From Paraburkholderia hospita (GTDB lineage: Bacteria; Pseudomonadota; Gammaproteobacteria; Burkholderiales; Burkholderiaceae), in contig NZ_CP026106.1 of NCBI RefSeq assembly GCF_002902965.1, forward strand, positions 1,488,001 to 1,552,000: 64,000 bases of DNA, given 5' to 3'. The notes under the pieces were generated by a model that saw nothing but the letters and a program-made list of their open reading frames with translations, made no database searches and was not told the DNA's origin. Position 1 is the first letter of the stretch. Each line of letters opens with the position of its first letter. Below, in pieces: positions 9,514 through 18,626 of this stretch. A program made the position numbers and the translations under genes.

Positions 9514-10710
9514 TCACACGCCTTCGACGAGCACGCCGTCGCGTGCAACGATCCGCCCATTCGCCACGACCAGCTTGCGTACAGGACGTGCCGCAACGGC
9601 ATGCGCGACGGTTTCCGCGTCGACAAGCACGAGGTCCGCGCGCGCGCCCACGTGCAGGCCATAATCGGCGAACCCGCATCCGCGTGCAGCAGTGTGGCTC
9701 ACGCAATCGAACGCAATGGCGAGCGCATCGTCGCGGCGTAAGTCGTAGCGCATGCCGATCAGCATCGCGCGCTCCAGCATGTCCGGCGAGCCGAACGGAT
9801 TCCATGTATCGCGGATGCCGTCGTTGCCGCCGAAGAGCGTGACGCCTTTCTCGATACACGCGGCAAGCGGCGGCACGGACACGGAAGCGGGCGCTGTCGT
9901 GAGTAGCGCGACGTTCAGCAACGCGAGCCGATCGAGCAGCGGGTCGCGCTCGCGCGGCGCGAGTGCGCCGAGACAGAACGCGTGGCTGATCACGACTCGC
10001 CCCTGCATGCCGAGCGCCTCGACGCGATCGAGCAGCAGCTTCAAGGTGAATGCGCCGATCTCGGCGGGTTCGTGTAGATGGATATCGATCGGCTTCTGAT
10101 GGCGTGTGGCCAGATCAAAAGTCGCGTTCAGCGACGCGACGGGATCGCCGTCGATCAAGGCCGGGTCCAGCGCGCCGAGCACGTCGGCGCCCGCGCGCAG
10201 CGCCTCGTCGAGCAACGTGACAGTGCCCTCACGTTTGAGCATGCCCGATTGTGGAAACGCAACCGTCTGCATGTCGAGCACGTCGCGTAGTGTGTCTCGC
10301 GTCTTCAGCACGCCTTCGAGGTGCTTCAGGCCAGCGTCGGTATCGATATCGACGTGCGTGCGCAAGCGCGTCGTGCCCGCCTGCAAAAAAGCGCGGGCCA
10401 ATGCGAGCGATGCAGTGGCCGCGTCGTGTCCGCTTTGCGCGCGAAAGCGGCGCTCGTTTTCGATGCGATCGGTGAGCTTCGGTCCCACTTCGTTGCGATA
10501 CCAGCGCATGCCCCACATCGTCTTGTCGAGATGCGTGTGGCCTTCGACGAAGCCAGGCAACAGTAGCGCACCGTTGCCATTTTCGCGCACGACGTCGTTT
10601 TCGACCCGTAAATCAGGGCCGATCGCATCGATGCGGCCATTGACGATCGATACGTCCACGCGCGTTCCATCGGGCAACCGTGCATCGGCGATCAACAGCG
10701 GCTCTTTCAT
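9514..10710 (-). CDS. Cytosine-deaminase-like amidohydrolase
   Basis: 398 residues of the amidohydrolase superfamily, CodA-like branch. The metal and catalytic motifs are all visible: GFVEGHTHLDK, RTHVDID, IHLHEPAE, VVISHAFCLG and FGGNDGIRDTW, followed by the C-terminal beta-sandwich ending VVANGRIVARDG. It should hydrolyse or deaminate a small cyclic amide or amidine (cytosine, isoguanine or a related heterocycle); the exact substrate cannot be read. Its ATG overlaps the stop of the upstream membrane-protein gene by four bases (ATGA), so the two are translationally coupled. Convergent with the phospholipase gene. Confidence 0.87.
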   Translation of the reverse strand: MKEPLLIADARLPDGTRVDVSIVNGRIDAIGPDLRVENDVVRENGNGALLLPGFVEGHTHLDKTMWGMRWYRNEVGPKLTDRIENERRFRAQSGHDAATASLALARAFLQAGTTRLRTHVDIDTDAGLKHLEGVLKTRDTLRDVLDMQTVAFPQSGMLKREGTVTLLDEALRAGADVLGALDPALIDGDPVASLNATFDLATRHQKPIDIHLHEPAEIGAFTLKLLLDRVEALGMQGRVVISHAFCLGALAPRERDPLLDRLALLNVALLTTAPASVSVPPLAACIEKGVTLFGGNDGIRDTWNPFGSPDMLERAMLIGMRYDLRRDDALAIAFDCVSHTAARGCGFADYGLHVGARADLVLVDAETVAHAVAARPVRKLVVANGRIVARDGVLVEGV

Positions 10711-11342
10711 GCGGACTCCATTTTTCTTTCAGCGTCAATGCGTTTGAGGCGGCGCCGCGTCCAGAGGGTCCATAGCGTGAGCGAGCCGTAGACGCCCCAG
10801 CGCAGCGCCGTCGAAATATACAACGCCAGTTGCGCGTCGCTCAAGTTCGTCACGACCCAGTAGCGCGCGGCATTCTCGGCTGTCAGACCGATGCCCCAGA
10901 CTACCGTCATCCGGCGGATCTGCGCGACGAGCTTGGGACGTTCGCGATAGTGGCACTCGAACTCTTCGACACCTTCAAGCGATTCACGCGACGCCGTCGA
11001 ACGCGCGAGGTAGTAGACCATCGGCTTGCGCAGCAGCAGCGACAGCAGAAACGTGATGCCGATGACGCCCGCCACCATCGGGTCTTCGAGCGCGCGCCGG
11101 TGCTCGCCCCGGTCTATCAGCGCCCATGCGAGCAGCGGCAGGATGCCCGCCAGCACGATGGCGCTCAATGCATCGAAATGCCGCGAGTGGTACAGGTCCC
11201 ATGCGATCCACGCGATCAACGGCGCGGCCGATGCGGCGAGCGCGCCCGTCGTGCCCCAATGCGGCAGCGCAAGCCGGTACGCGAGCCACGGCAGCGCGAC
11301 ATTGATGACCATCGCGGACAGGTATCGGTACGGAACCTTCAT
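10707..11342 (-). CDS. VC0807-like integral membrane protein
   Basis: 211 residues with about five or six hydrophobic segments (VALPWLAYRLAL, LIAWIAWDLY, AIVLAGILPLL, VAGVIGITFLLSLL and two near the C-terminus). It resembles the VC0807 family of unknown function. AGAGGG precedes the ATG. It is the first gene of a pair with the amidohydrolase (ATGA overlap), so uptake or retention of that enzyme's substrate is a reasonable but untested idea. Confidence 0.7.
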   Translation of the reverse strand: MKVPYRYLSAMVINVALPWLAYRLALPHWGTTGALAASAAPLIAWIAWDLYHSRHFDALSAIVLAGILPLLAWALIDRGEHRRALEDPMVAGVIGITFLLSLLLRKPMVYYLARSTASRESLEGVEEFECHYRERPKLVAQIRRMTVVWGIGLTAENAARYWVVTNLSDAQLALYISTALRWGVYGSLTLWTLWTRRRLKRIDAERKMESA

Positions 11343-11632
11343 ACGCCCTCTGCGCTAGCGGTGCTGTGGTTCTGCGTTTGGCAGCATGTCTTCCGATCGT
11401 TCGGAGGTTACATGCTTAAGTATCAAAGAATCAAGAAACCGGCAAGGCGGCCGTCGCCGCATCTCGGCCGCAAAAATCGGTTTTTCATTTTGTGGCATGA
11501 CGGGCATATTCTGGCAGCAGTTTACCGTCTGCCGCGGTGCGACGATTTTTGACAAATGATATGAGGGACAGCGGTTACTCTCGTCAGGAGCACCATTTCA
11601 GTCGAGAACCCGATTCGTATGGGAGACCAGGT

Positions 11633-11857
11633 ATGCTGGGACAAATGAAGTTGCTACGAATTTTTCTCGGAGCCGTGCTCGGCGCCGTCGGGGCGACAGT
11701 AGTCGCTTGGGGCGGTCTTTATCTTTTTGGAATGGTTCGAGGTTCCGGTAGTTTGTTCGATACGAATCCGGAAGCGGCGAACCGTTTTTTTGCGCTATGG
11801 TTCGCAATAGTTCTTTTGGCTTCGATCGCTGGTGGTGTCAGGGCCTCGCGCCGATAG
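11633..11857 (+). CDS. Small two-helix membrane protein
   Basis: About 74 residues with two predicted membrane helices (LLRIFLGAVLGAVGATVVAW and FFALWFAIVLLASIAGG) joined by a short polar loop. I start at the ATG at 11633, which has GGAG seven bases upstream, rather than at 11537, whose extra 32 residues are polar and atypical. An ATG at 11645 is also possible. Family unrecognised; isolated gene. Confidence 0.6.
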   Translation: MLGQMKLLRIFLGAVLGAVGATVVAWGGLYLFGMVRGSGSLFDTNPEAANRFFALWFAIVLLASIAGGVRASRR

Positions 11858-11949
11858 CGTTGCGCATGGCCCGCGTACTGCGGGGCCAATTCTTCGAATG
11901 AGCAAACGCGAAAAACGTATCGCGTTTGCTCATCCTTTTGTCGCTCGCT

Positions 11950-12918
11950 TTAGACAAGCGGCAACGTCTGCCGATCAAGTGTCGGTTTCATGATCGGCGC
12001 CAGCGCCGCGAAAATACGCTGACCCTGCTCCTCGTCAATCATGCTCGTGAGCAGCGAGCGAAAGCGCGGCTCTTCGACGCCGGAAACGATGTACTGCCAG
12101 CGATACGCGTCGAGCATCGCCGCCTGCACCTCCGCAATTTCGGCGTGCAACAGCGTACGGTCCACATGCTGGCAGAAGTACGTGGCATCTTCCGTCGCCT
12201 GCATCTGCACCACGCCATCGACGCCAGCCACCAGCGCGATCAGATCGTCGACGGCAGCATCGCGCGCGGGCTTGTCGAGCTTCACGTCCTCGCGCATCCA
12301 TTCGAGTTCGTCGATGATCGCGTGCTGCGACTCCTCCTTCCAGTGGTACATGAACACGTCCTTGAACAGCGGCGAGAGCGTGTCGTCTGCTTCGATGCTC
12401 TGACGGTAATGCACCTGCGAGAAGATCTCGATGAAACACGTCAGCGCGAGAATCCCCCACGTCGATTTGCCTAGCACGAACATGGCGATGTCGTCGGCAT
12501 CGGGCAGGAAGCGATAACCTGCGGGCATGTCCGCGCCCGCGAGCAACTCGATGCGGCGGAACAGTTCCTGGTGCTTCAGTTCTTCGTCGGTCAGACGCAC
12601 GACGGCTTCGAGTGCGATCTGGTCGCCGAGCGCATGATCGCGTCCTAGTTCGAGCATCTTTGCGCCGATGAAGCGTTCGACGAGTTTGAACATGTTCGCG
12701 TACGTGCGACCCTGAACCTGCGAATAGAAGCGGCGCTCAGCGTCATTCAGAAACGGCAGGCGATACACCTGGGACAGCCCGTCGGGCAGAAACTTCTGAT
12801 CGATATCGAGCGTACGTCCGCGGATCACGTCGTTGTCGATATCCCAGCGGATTCGCTTGGACACTTCGACGCATTTGGCGTAGCGATGGGAAGGCAGTTG
12901 ATACTCTACAGCTTGCAT
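11950..12918 (-). CDS. AurF-like non-haem diiron protein
   Basis: 322 residues, all-helical ferritin-like. Ligand spacing fits the AurF (p-aminobenzoate N-oxygenase) type: E113-x2-H116 in DEELKHQ, E164 in CFIEIF, and H192-x3-E196-x2-H199 in HWKEESQH; an upstream Glu (81 or 90) would complete the site. Such enzymes oxidise amino groups to nitro or related products, or oxidise other substrates; the substrate here is unknown. The start at 12918 has GGAG seven bases upstream, while the longer frame adds 25 Arg/Pro-rich residues. It lies 245 bp downstream of the hydrolase-LuxR fusion gene on the same strand, which may regulate it. Confidence 0.72.
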   Translation of the reverse strand: MQAVEYQLPSHRYAKCVEVSKRIRWDIDNDVIRGRTLDIDQKFLPDGLSQVYRLPFLNDAERRFYSQVQGRTYANMFKLVERFIGAKMLELGRDHALGDQIALEAVVRLTDEELKHQELFRRIELLAGADMPAGYRFLPDADDIAMFVLGKSTWGILALTCFIEIFSQVHYRQSIEADDTLSPLFKDVFMYHWKEESQHAIIDELEWMREDVKLDKPARDAAVDDLIALVAGVDGVVQMQATEDATYFCQHVDRTLLHAEIAEVQAAMLDAYRWQYIVSGVEEPRFRSLLTSMIDEEQGQRIFAALAPIMKPTLDRQTLPLV

Positions 12919-13163
12919 CTGAGAACTCCATTTCGGCGGGATTGCAGTGGGGTGGCGCCGAAAGAAGAACGAAGAGAGGCGGCGCCGACTCAAAGCGCTG
13001 CGCCATGGCGTGTTGCATGCAGTAGCGAAACGCTAATCCGCATTGTGCGAATCGACGTTTGATCGGACATGAGACGCGAGTCCCGGTACTCGCTGTGAGC
13101 ACTGCAACAAAGCCGGGAAAAGCCGGGACATGCGCCCCGTCATGCAGCGCGTCAAGGGGACAA

Positions 13164-14249
13164 TCAGGCAGCGGGCGCGTCGAAGCCCGCCTTGCGCGCC
13201 ATCACGATGGCCTGCGCGCGGCTTTCCACTTCGAGCTTCGCGAAGATGCTCGTGATGTGATTGCGCACGGTCTTCTCTGACAGACCGAGCCGCGCAGCGA
13301 TCTGCGCGTTGTCGCGGCCGCCCGCGATCAGTTCGACGATCTCGCGCTCGCGCCGCGTGAGTGACGAGAACACGGGATTGGCGTGCCTCGCGGGCGGCAG
13401 GAAGGCGCGTACTTCGTCGCGCCAGCGCTGCCACGCGTTCTCGGATTCGAGCGTCAGATGATTCTCGCTTTCGAGCGGCACGAAGCGCGCGTTGGGAATC
13501 AGGCTCGCCAGCAGCCGGCTTTCTTCGAACGGCACGCGTGCGTCGCGCACCGCGTGCAGCACGAGTGTCGGACATTGCACGTGCGGCAGCAGATCGACCA
13601 CGTCGATGCAGTTGAAAACACGCATGATGCGCGCGGCGTTTTGCGGTGTCGTCGAAATGCGTTCGAGTTCGTTGAACCAGCGGTGCTGGTCGGGCGTGCC
13701 GCCCGGAATGAACTGCGTCGTGAAGAACTGCCGGAAGGCGGGGTTGTGCTGGCCCCAGCCGATCTCGGCGAGCTTGGCGAGCGTTTCGGCTTCATCGCGC
13801 GCCTGCTCGGTGCGCGAGCGGACCAGCCGTCCGCGCGCGTAGCCGCCATGCAGGATCAGATGCGAGACGCGTTCCGGAAACGCGACGGCATAGCTGATGG
13901 CAATCGACGCCCCCTGCGAAATGCCGAGCAGCGCAAAGCGGTCGGCGCCGCTCGCATCGATGACGGCGATCAGGTCCTGCTTCCATGCATCGAACGAAAT
14001 ATCGGCGACGTCGTGATCCGACAGGCCGCAGCCGCGCTGATCGTAGCGGATCAACGTATGGTCGCGGCACATCTCGGCAATCATGTGACTCCATACCGGG
14101 CTCGCGAGATCGAACTCCAGATGGCTCAGCCAGTTCGCGGCCTTGACGATGGGCGGCCCGCTGCCGCAGGTCGCGTACGCGATTCGCGCGCCGTCGTGCG
14201 CGGTGCACAGCCGGATTTGCTGCCTCCACTTCGGGGCGGTCGCGGACAT
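13164..14249 (-). CDS. Alpha/beta-hydrolase fused to LuxR-type HTH
   Basis: 361 residues. Residues about 1-285 form an alpha/beta hydrolase: oxyanion region near ATCGSGPP, YDQRGCGLSD, nucleophile elbow GISQGAS, acid Asp in HAVRDARVPF and base His in SENHLTLES, so the triad looks intact. Residues about 295-355 form a LuxR/FixJ DNA-binding domain (LTRREREIVELIAGG, then LGLSEKTVRNHITSIF). It is probably a regulator that senses or hydrolyses a small ligand. It reads toward the AurF-like gene, its plausible target. Hydrolase-LuxR fusions exist in related bacteria, but their ligands are mostly unknown. Confidence 0.85.
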   Translation of the reverse strand: MSATAPKWRQQIRLCTAHDGARIAYATCGSGPPIVKAANWLSHLEFDLASPVWSHMIAEMCRDHTLIRYDQRGCGLSDHDVADISFDAWKQDLIAVIDASGADRFALLGISQGASIAISYAVAFPERVSHLILHGGYARGRLVRSRTEQARDEAETLAKLAEIGWGQHNPAFRQFFTTQFIPGGTPDQHRWFNELERISTTPQNAARIMRVFNCIDVVDLLPHVQCPTLVLHAVRDARVPFEESRLLASLIPNARFVPLESENHLTLESENAWQRWRDEVRAFLPPARHANPVFSSLTRREREIVELIAGGRDNAQIAARLGLSEKTVRNHITSIFAKLEVESRAQAIVMARKAGFDAPAA

Positions 14250-14450
14250 GAGCCTCCCGGCGGCGATGGAAGAAGCGCCCGTCAGCTTGCGGGCCGCATG
14301 ACGCGCGCTTTCATTCAGCTTATCACCGCGGGAGGGCTTTGCTGCACGAAGATGCAGACAAACGACGCTTCATCCGCGCGCGTGCGGTCGAACGTATGAA
14401 GTGGATGGTGTATTCGCGCGAAAAGCCGCGGCACGCGCATTCATGCACAT

Positions 14451-16349
14451 TCAAGCGCCGACGCTGCGCGGCGCCTTCTCGACGAGCGGCGCGGATACCG
14501 CGTTCGCCGCCTGCACGCACTGATTGACGAGGTCGCTGAACGCGTTGGCGTTTTGCGTATCGCTCAATGCGCCGACTTCATCGACGCGCTCCGATTGCCC
14601 GCCAATCCCGACGATCAGTTGCGCGCCGGGCGCGCGATCGCGGATGCGCCGCAGCAGATTGCGCAGATAGGGCGGCGCTTCGGGGGCGTCGAGCGTGACC
14701 ACGCAGACGATGGCCGCGCCGTCGATGCCAAGCGTGTCCGTGTGGCCACGGCGGAACTGCGCGTAGTTCGCCGTGACGGGCGCGAAGCCGCGGCGCGTCA
14801 GCAACTGCACGGCGATGGCCGTCGTGACTTCGTCGAAAGCGCCACGGCCCGCGACACACACGACGCGCAACTGCGCGGCGTCTTCCGGCAGCACGGCAGG
14901 CGGCGCATCGGGTGCGTTCGGATCGGGCTTCTCTTCGGGCATGCCGTCGAATTGCTCGAGGTTCTCGATGATATCGAGCAAGGTCTCGTTCATGCGCGCG
15001 AGCTGTTCGGGCGCGAACACGCCACGCAGCGTGTCGTTGCGCGCGAGCCGCAGGCCTTCGCGCGCGACGTCGTCGTAATAGCGAGTGAGCGCCATTTCCC
15101 TGAGGAACCGGTCGGCCTGCACGATGGCCTCGTGCGGATCGTCGGCGAGCAGGCGCTGATAGAAGTTCTGCGCGGGCGTGAGCGCGGGCTGATCGCCGAG
15201 CAGCACCGTCAGGAATTTCAGGCGCTCCGCGTAACGGCCCAGCGTGACGAGGCACAGCGTGAGCGGCGTCGACAGCACGAGGCCGATCGGCCCCCACAGC
15301 CAGCTCCAAAAAATCGCCGCGACGACCACGGCGAGCGGCGACAGCCCTGAACTATGCCCATACAACAGCGGCTCGACCACCTGGCCCGCGACGACATCGA
15401 TGGTCACGAACAGCACGATCGTCCACACGGCCATCGTCCATTGCGGCTGGATCGCGGCCGCGAGTATCACGGCGAGCAGCGCCGCGATCCACGTGCCGAT
15501 ATACGGCACGAAGCGCAGCAGCGCGGTCAGCACGCCGAACAGCAGCGCGCCCGGCACGCCGATGATCGCGAGGCCGATGGCGATCGTCGCGCCCGCGCCG
15601 AGGTTCACGCCGAGCTGCGCGACGAAGTAGCGCGACAGGCGGCTCGCCGCATCGTTGATCGCGGTGGTCGTGCGATGCAGGTCGCGCGCACCGAACAGGC
15701 GTATCAGGCGGTCGCGCAGGTCTTCGCGCTGCAGCAGGATGAAGATCGTCACGACCAGCACGATGAACATCGTTTCGAGCGGCCCGACGACGGGTGAGAA
15801 CACGCGCTGCGCGAGTTGCAGCGGCGACGGAATCGGCTCGTGCACTTCGACGGGCAACGGCGCGGAGACAGTCGGTTTCTGCGAGCGGCCCGCTTCGTGC
15901 CGCGTGTTGGGTCGGTCGGGTGTGACGCGCGCAAGCGCAGTCGCGGCGCGCGACAGCAGCGCATCGGCGCGTCCCACCGTTTTCTCCTGCACGGTCTCGA
16001 CCTTGCGCTCGATGGCCGCCTGGTACTGCGGCAGCGAGCCCGCAAGCTGCGCGATCTGTGCGCCGATCAGCGTGCTGACGGCGAGCAGCGTGACGACGGC
16101 AAGGAGCACCGCGACGAAGATCGACGGCAGCTGGCCGAAATGAAGGCGCCGCAACAGGCCGACGAGCGGCGCGAGCAGGAAACTCAGCAGCACGGCGAGC
16201 GTGATCGGAATCAGCACCTCGCGCGCAAAGTACAACCCGCTGACCACCACGACGAATGTAATCACCGACGTCAGGCCGTGCAGCCCCGGCGTTCCCGGCG
16301 GGTAGACACGGTTGGACGAAGGGCGGTGCGGGGCGAGCGGAGCTTTCAT
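14451..16349 (-). CDS. AI-2E/PerM-family membrane protein with long C-terminal extension
   Basis: 632 residues; family members are usually about 350. The membrane part has helices at about 25-100 and 195-390, with the family segments GVPGALLFGVLTALLRFVPYIGTW and GLSPLAVVVAAIFW. A Pro-rich insertion sits at about 140-190. After the last helix come about 240 soluble residues: a helical part (NFYQRLLADDPHEAIVQ onward), then an alpha/beta segment LRVVCVAGRGAFDE with IVCVVTLDAPEAPPY and LIVGIGG that looks like a small Rossmann or cobalamin-binding-like fold. It may be a transporter or exporter with a cytoplasmic sensor. Substrate unknown; the AI-2 assignment of the family name should not be taken literally. 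Confidence 0.82.
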   Translation of the reverse strand: MKAPLAPHRPSSNRVYPPGTPGLHGLTSVITFVVVVSGLYFAREVLIPITLAVLLSFLLAPLVGLLRRLHFGQLPSIFVAVLLAVVTLLAVSTLIGAQIAQLAGSLPQYQAAIERKVETVQEKTVGRADALLSRAATALARVTPDRPNTRHEAGRSQKPTVSAPLPVEVHEPIPSPLQLAQRVFSPVVGPLETMFIVLVVTIFILLQREDLRDRLIRLFGARDLHRTTTAINDAASRLSRYFVAQLGVNLGAGATIAIGLAIIGVPGALLFGVLTALLRFVPYIGTWIAALLAVILAAAIQPQWTMAVWTIVLFVTIDVVAGQVVEPLLYGHSSGLSPLAVVVAAIFWSWLWGPIGLVLSTPLTLCLVTLGRYAERLKFLTVLLGDQPALTPAQNFYQRLLADDPHEAIVQADRFLREMALTRYYDDVAREGLRLARNDTLRGVFAPEQLARMNETLLDIIENLEQFDGMPEEKPDPNAPDAPPAVLPEDAAQLRVVCVAGRGAFDEVTTAIAVQLLTRRGFAPVTANYAQFRRGHTDTLGIDGAAIVCVVTLDAPEAPPYLRNLLRRIRDRAPGAQLIVGIGGQSERVDEVGALSDTQNANAFSDLVNQCVQAANAVSAPLVEKAPRSVGA

Positions 16350-16582
16350 GGCGTGTGCCGGTGTTGGCCGTGCGATCGATACAAGGGGCAGCTATTGTAA
16401 GCAAGACGCAGACCCGGGCGTAAAACGGGCGGGTGCATATCAGCCCGTTCAGTTCAGTGTATCAACTGCGTCGCGCGAATTTGTATGAAGGCGGCGAGGC
16501 GGCGGCAGGCATAATTGCGAAATTGGCCTGGTCTAATTTCTAGTTGTCCTTCCGGGCGCTGATCCAATTACGAGGTAACGGC

Positions 16583-18097
16583 ATGCGCCGCGCAACGGAA
16601 ATCGACCTGGCATTGAACGCACGGCCCGACGGTGTGCCGTTACAGCGCTGGCTCTATGGCGAACTGCGTGCGGCCATTCTCGAAGGGCGGCTCGGCCCGG
16701 GCGCGCGCCTGCCAGCGACGCGCGACCTCGCCGCGCGTCATGGCGTGTCGCGCGGCACGGTGCTGGGCGTGTTCGCGCAACTCGCGGCGGAGGGATATCT
16801 GTCCGGCGCGGTCGGGCGCGGCAGTTTCGTTGCGAGCGAATTGCCGGACGGGCGCTTCGAATCCGCACCCGTGTCCGATACCGCGCGACATACACGCGAG
16901 AAAGCGGACGCGGGCCGCAATGAAGGTATCGCGCTGTCCGCGCGCGGCCGCTTGCTGGCGCGCAGCGCGTTCGCCGTCGAAGGTCGTTCGTTTCCGACGC
17001 GCGCATTTCGTCCGAGCCAGCCCGATTTGCAGTTCTTTCCGTTCGCGCTGTGGGCGCGCGTCGCGGCGCGCCGCTCGCGGCTGTCGAACCGCTCGATGCT
17101 CGCCGACGGCGAAGCGCAAGGCTACCGTCCGTTGCGTGAAGTGATCGCGGAGCATGTGCGTATGACGCGCGGCATCGCTTGCACGGCGGATCAAGTTGCG
17201 ATCGTCGGCAGCGCGCAGCAGGTGATCGATCTGGCCGCGCGTCTGTGGCTCGACCCGGGCGACGCCGCGTGGATGGAAGACCCCGGCTATCAGGGCGCGC
17301 GGCTCGTGCTCGAAGCGGCGGGCGCGCGCATTGCCGCCGTGCCCGTCGATACCAACGGCATCGACGTGGTAGCGGGCCGTGCGCTCGCACCCGATGCGCG
17401 GCTCGCGTACGTGACGGCCGGGCGCCAGGCGCCGCTCGGTCCCGCGCTGTCGCTCGAACGGCGACTCGCGTTGCTCGACTGGGCGCACGCGCGCGGCGCG
17501 CTGGTAATCGAGGACGACTACGACAGCGAGTACCGCTTTGAAGGAAGGCCGCTTGCTGCGCTGAAGAGTCTCGACAGCGCGGGCCACGTGATCTATTGCG
17601 GCACGTTCAGCAAGCTGCTGTTTCCCGCGCTGCGCATCGCTTATGCGGTGCTGCCGGAGCGACTGGTCGATCCGTTCGTCGCCGCCTGGTCGCTGACGGG
17701 CCGGCACGTACCGCTCGATCAGCAGGCGACGCTGCACGCGTTCATCGCGGAAGGGCATGCGGGCCGGCACGTGCGGCGCATGCGCGAGATGTATGGCGAA
17801 CGCGCCGAAGCGCTGCGCGAAGCGGCGCGCCGCCATTGGACGGGACTCCTCGCGTTGCCGCCGATCGTCGCGGGGCTGGATGCGCCTGCGTTTCTGCCAG
17901 CGGGTGCCGACGATGCGCTGGCCGCGCGCCTCGCCGCCGAAGCCGGCATCGAAACACGGCCGTTGTCGTCGTACGCGGTCCAGCGCGCGGCGCCCGCCGG
18001 CCTGGTGCTGGGCTTTGCGGGCGTCGGCGCGGACGAGATCGACGCAGGCGCCCGGACGCTCGCGCGTGTTCTGCAGAAGATGCTCTACAAGACCTGA
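16583..18097 (+). CDS. MocR-type GntR regulator with aminotransferase domain
   Basis: 504 residues. The N-terminal winged helix (LQRWLYGELRAAILEGRLGP, then ATRDLAARHGVSRGTV) is followed by a fold-type I aminotransferase-like domain (QPDLQFFPFALWAR, IEDDYDSEYRFEGRPL and the PLP Lys in GTFSKLLFPALRIAY). Such proteins bind PLP and regulate vitamin B6, GABA, taurine or related genes. I prefer the ATG at 16583 with GAGG upstream over 16544. It is divergent from the PerM-like gene and converges on the cupin gene with a 10-bp gap. The target gene is not evident here. Confidence 0.9.
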   Translation: MRRATEIDLALNARPDGVPLQRWLYGELRAAILEGRLGPGARLPATRDLAARHGVSRGTVLGVFAQLAAEGYLSGAVGRGSFVASELPDGRFESAPVSDTARHTREKADAGRNEGIALSARGRLLARSAFAVEGRSFPTRAFRPSQPDLQFFPFALWARVAARRSRLSNRSMLADGEAQGYRPLREVIAEHVRMTRGIACTADQVAIVGSAQQVIDLAARLWLDPGDAAWMEDPGYQGARLVLEAAGARIAAVPVDTNGIDVVAGRALAPDARLAYVTAGRQAPLGPALSLERRLALLDWAHARGALVIEDDYDSEYRFEGRPLAALKSLDSAGHVIYCGTFSKLLFPALRIAYAVLPERLVDPFVAAWSLTGRHVPLDQQATLHAFIAEGHAGRHVRRMREMYGERAEALREAARRHWTGLLALPPIVAGLDAPAFLPAGADDALAARLAAEAGIETRPLSSYAVQRAAPAGLVLGFAGVGADEIDAGARTLARVLQKMLYKT

Positions 18098-18107
18098 TAC
18101 CTGTCGA

Positions 18108-18626
18108 TCAAGGCGGCAGTACGAGCGGACCGCAGTTGGAATCGGTGACGAACACGGCGAGCAGTTTCGCGGGCTGCGCGGTGTCCGGATTCTCGGCGAA
18201 GTCGTGCAGTGTGCCAGGTGGTTCGAACCATGTCTGGCCGCTGCGATAGTCGACGGCCGGGCCGCTGTCTAGCCGCGAACGCAGCGTCCCGGAGATGACG
18301 TAGGCCGTCACCGAGCCGGGATGCCGGTGCGCGCCCGTGTAGGCGCGCGGCGGAAAGTCGACCACGACCGTCGTCACGGATTTGCCCGGCACATTCGCGA
18401 GCGGCTCGCACGACAGTACGCGCGAGGTCGTCGTTGGGCGCTGGGCGGCGGCATCGGAGGACGACGATGCGTCGCTGAGCAGCGGCGTACTGCACATCGC
18501 GTCGAGCCATTGAATGGCGGGGCGCGTCGGCAGCACGGCAAGCGGGGCGAGCGCAAGGACGGCGACCGTGGCGAACGTGCGCGCATGCCGCACGTTCGCG
18601 CTTGCGAACAGGTGAGCGGGGTTCAT
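18108..18626 (-). CDS. Exported or anchored cupin protein
   Basis: 172 residues. A hydrophobic N-terminal segment (TFATVAVLALAPLAVLP) suggests export or a membrane anchor. The C-terminal half is a cupin barrel with GAHRHPGSVTAYVISGTL (metal-binding His pair) and WFEPPGTLHDFAEN (third His). Function unknown; small cupins of this kind are often called double-stranded beta-helix or quercetinase-like proteins. Its ATG overlaps the epimerase stop (ATGA), so the two are coupled. Confidence 0.78.
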   Translation of the reverse strand: MNPAHLFASANVRHARTFATVAVLALAPLAVLPTRPAIQWLDAMCSTPLLSDASSSSDAAAQRPTTTSRVLSCEPLANVPGKSVTTVVVDFPPRAYTGAHRHPGSVTAYVISGTLRSRLDSGPAVDYRSGQTWFEPPGTLHDFAENPDTAQPAKLLAVFVTDSNCGPLVLPP

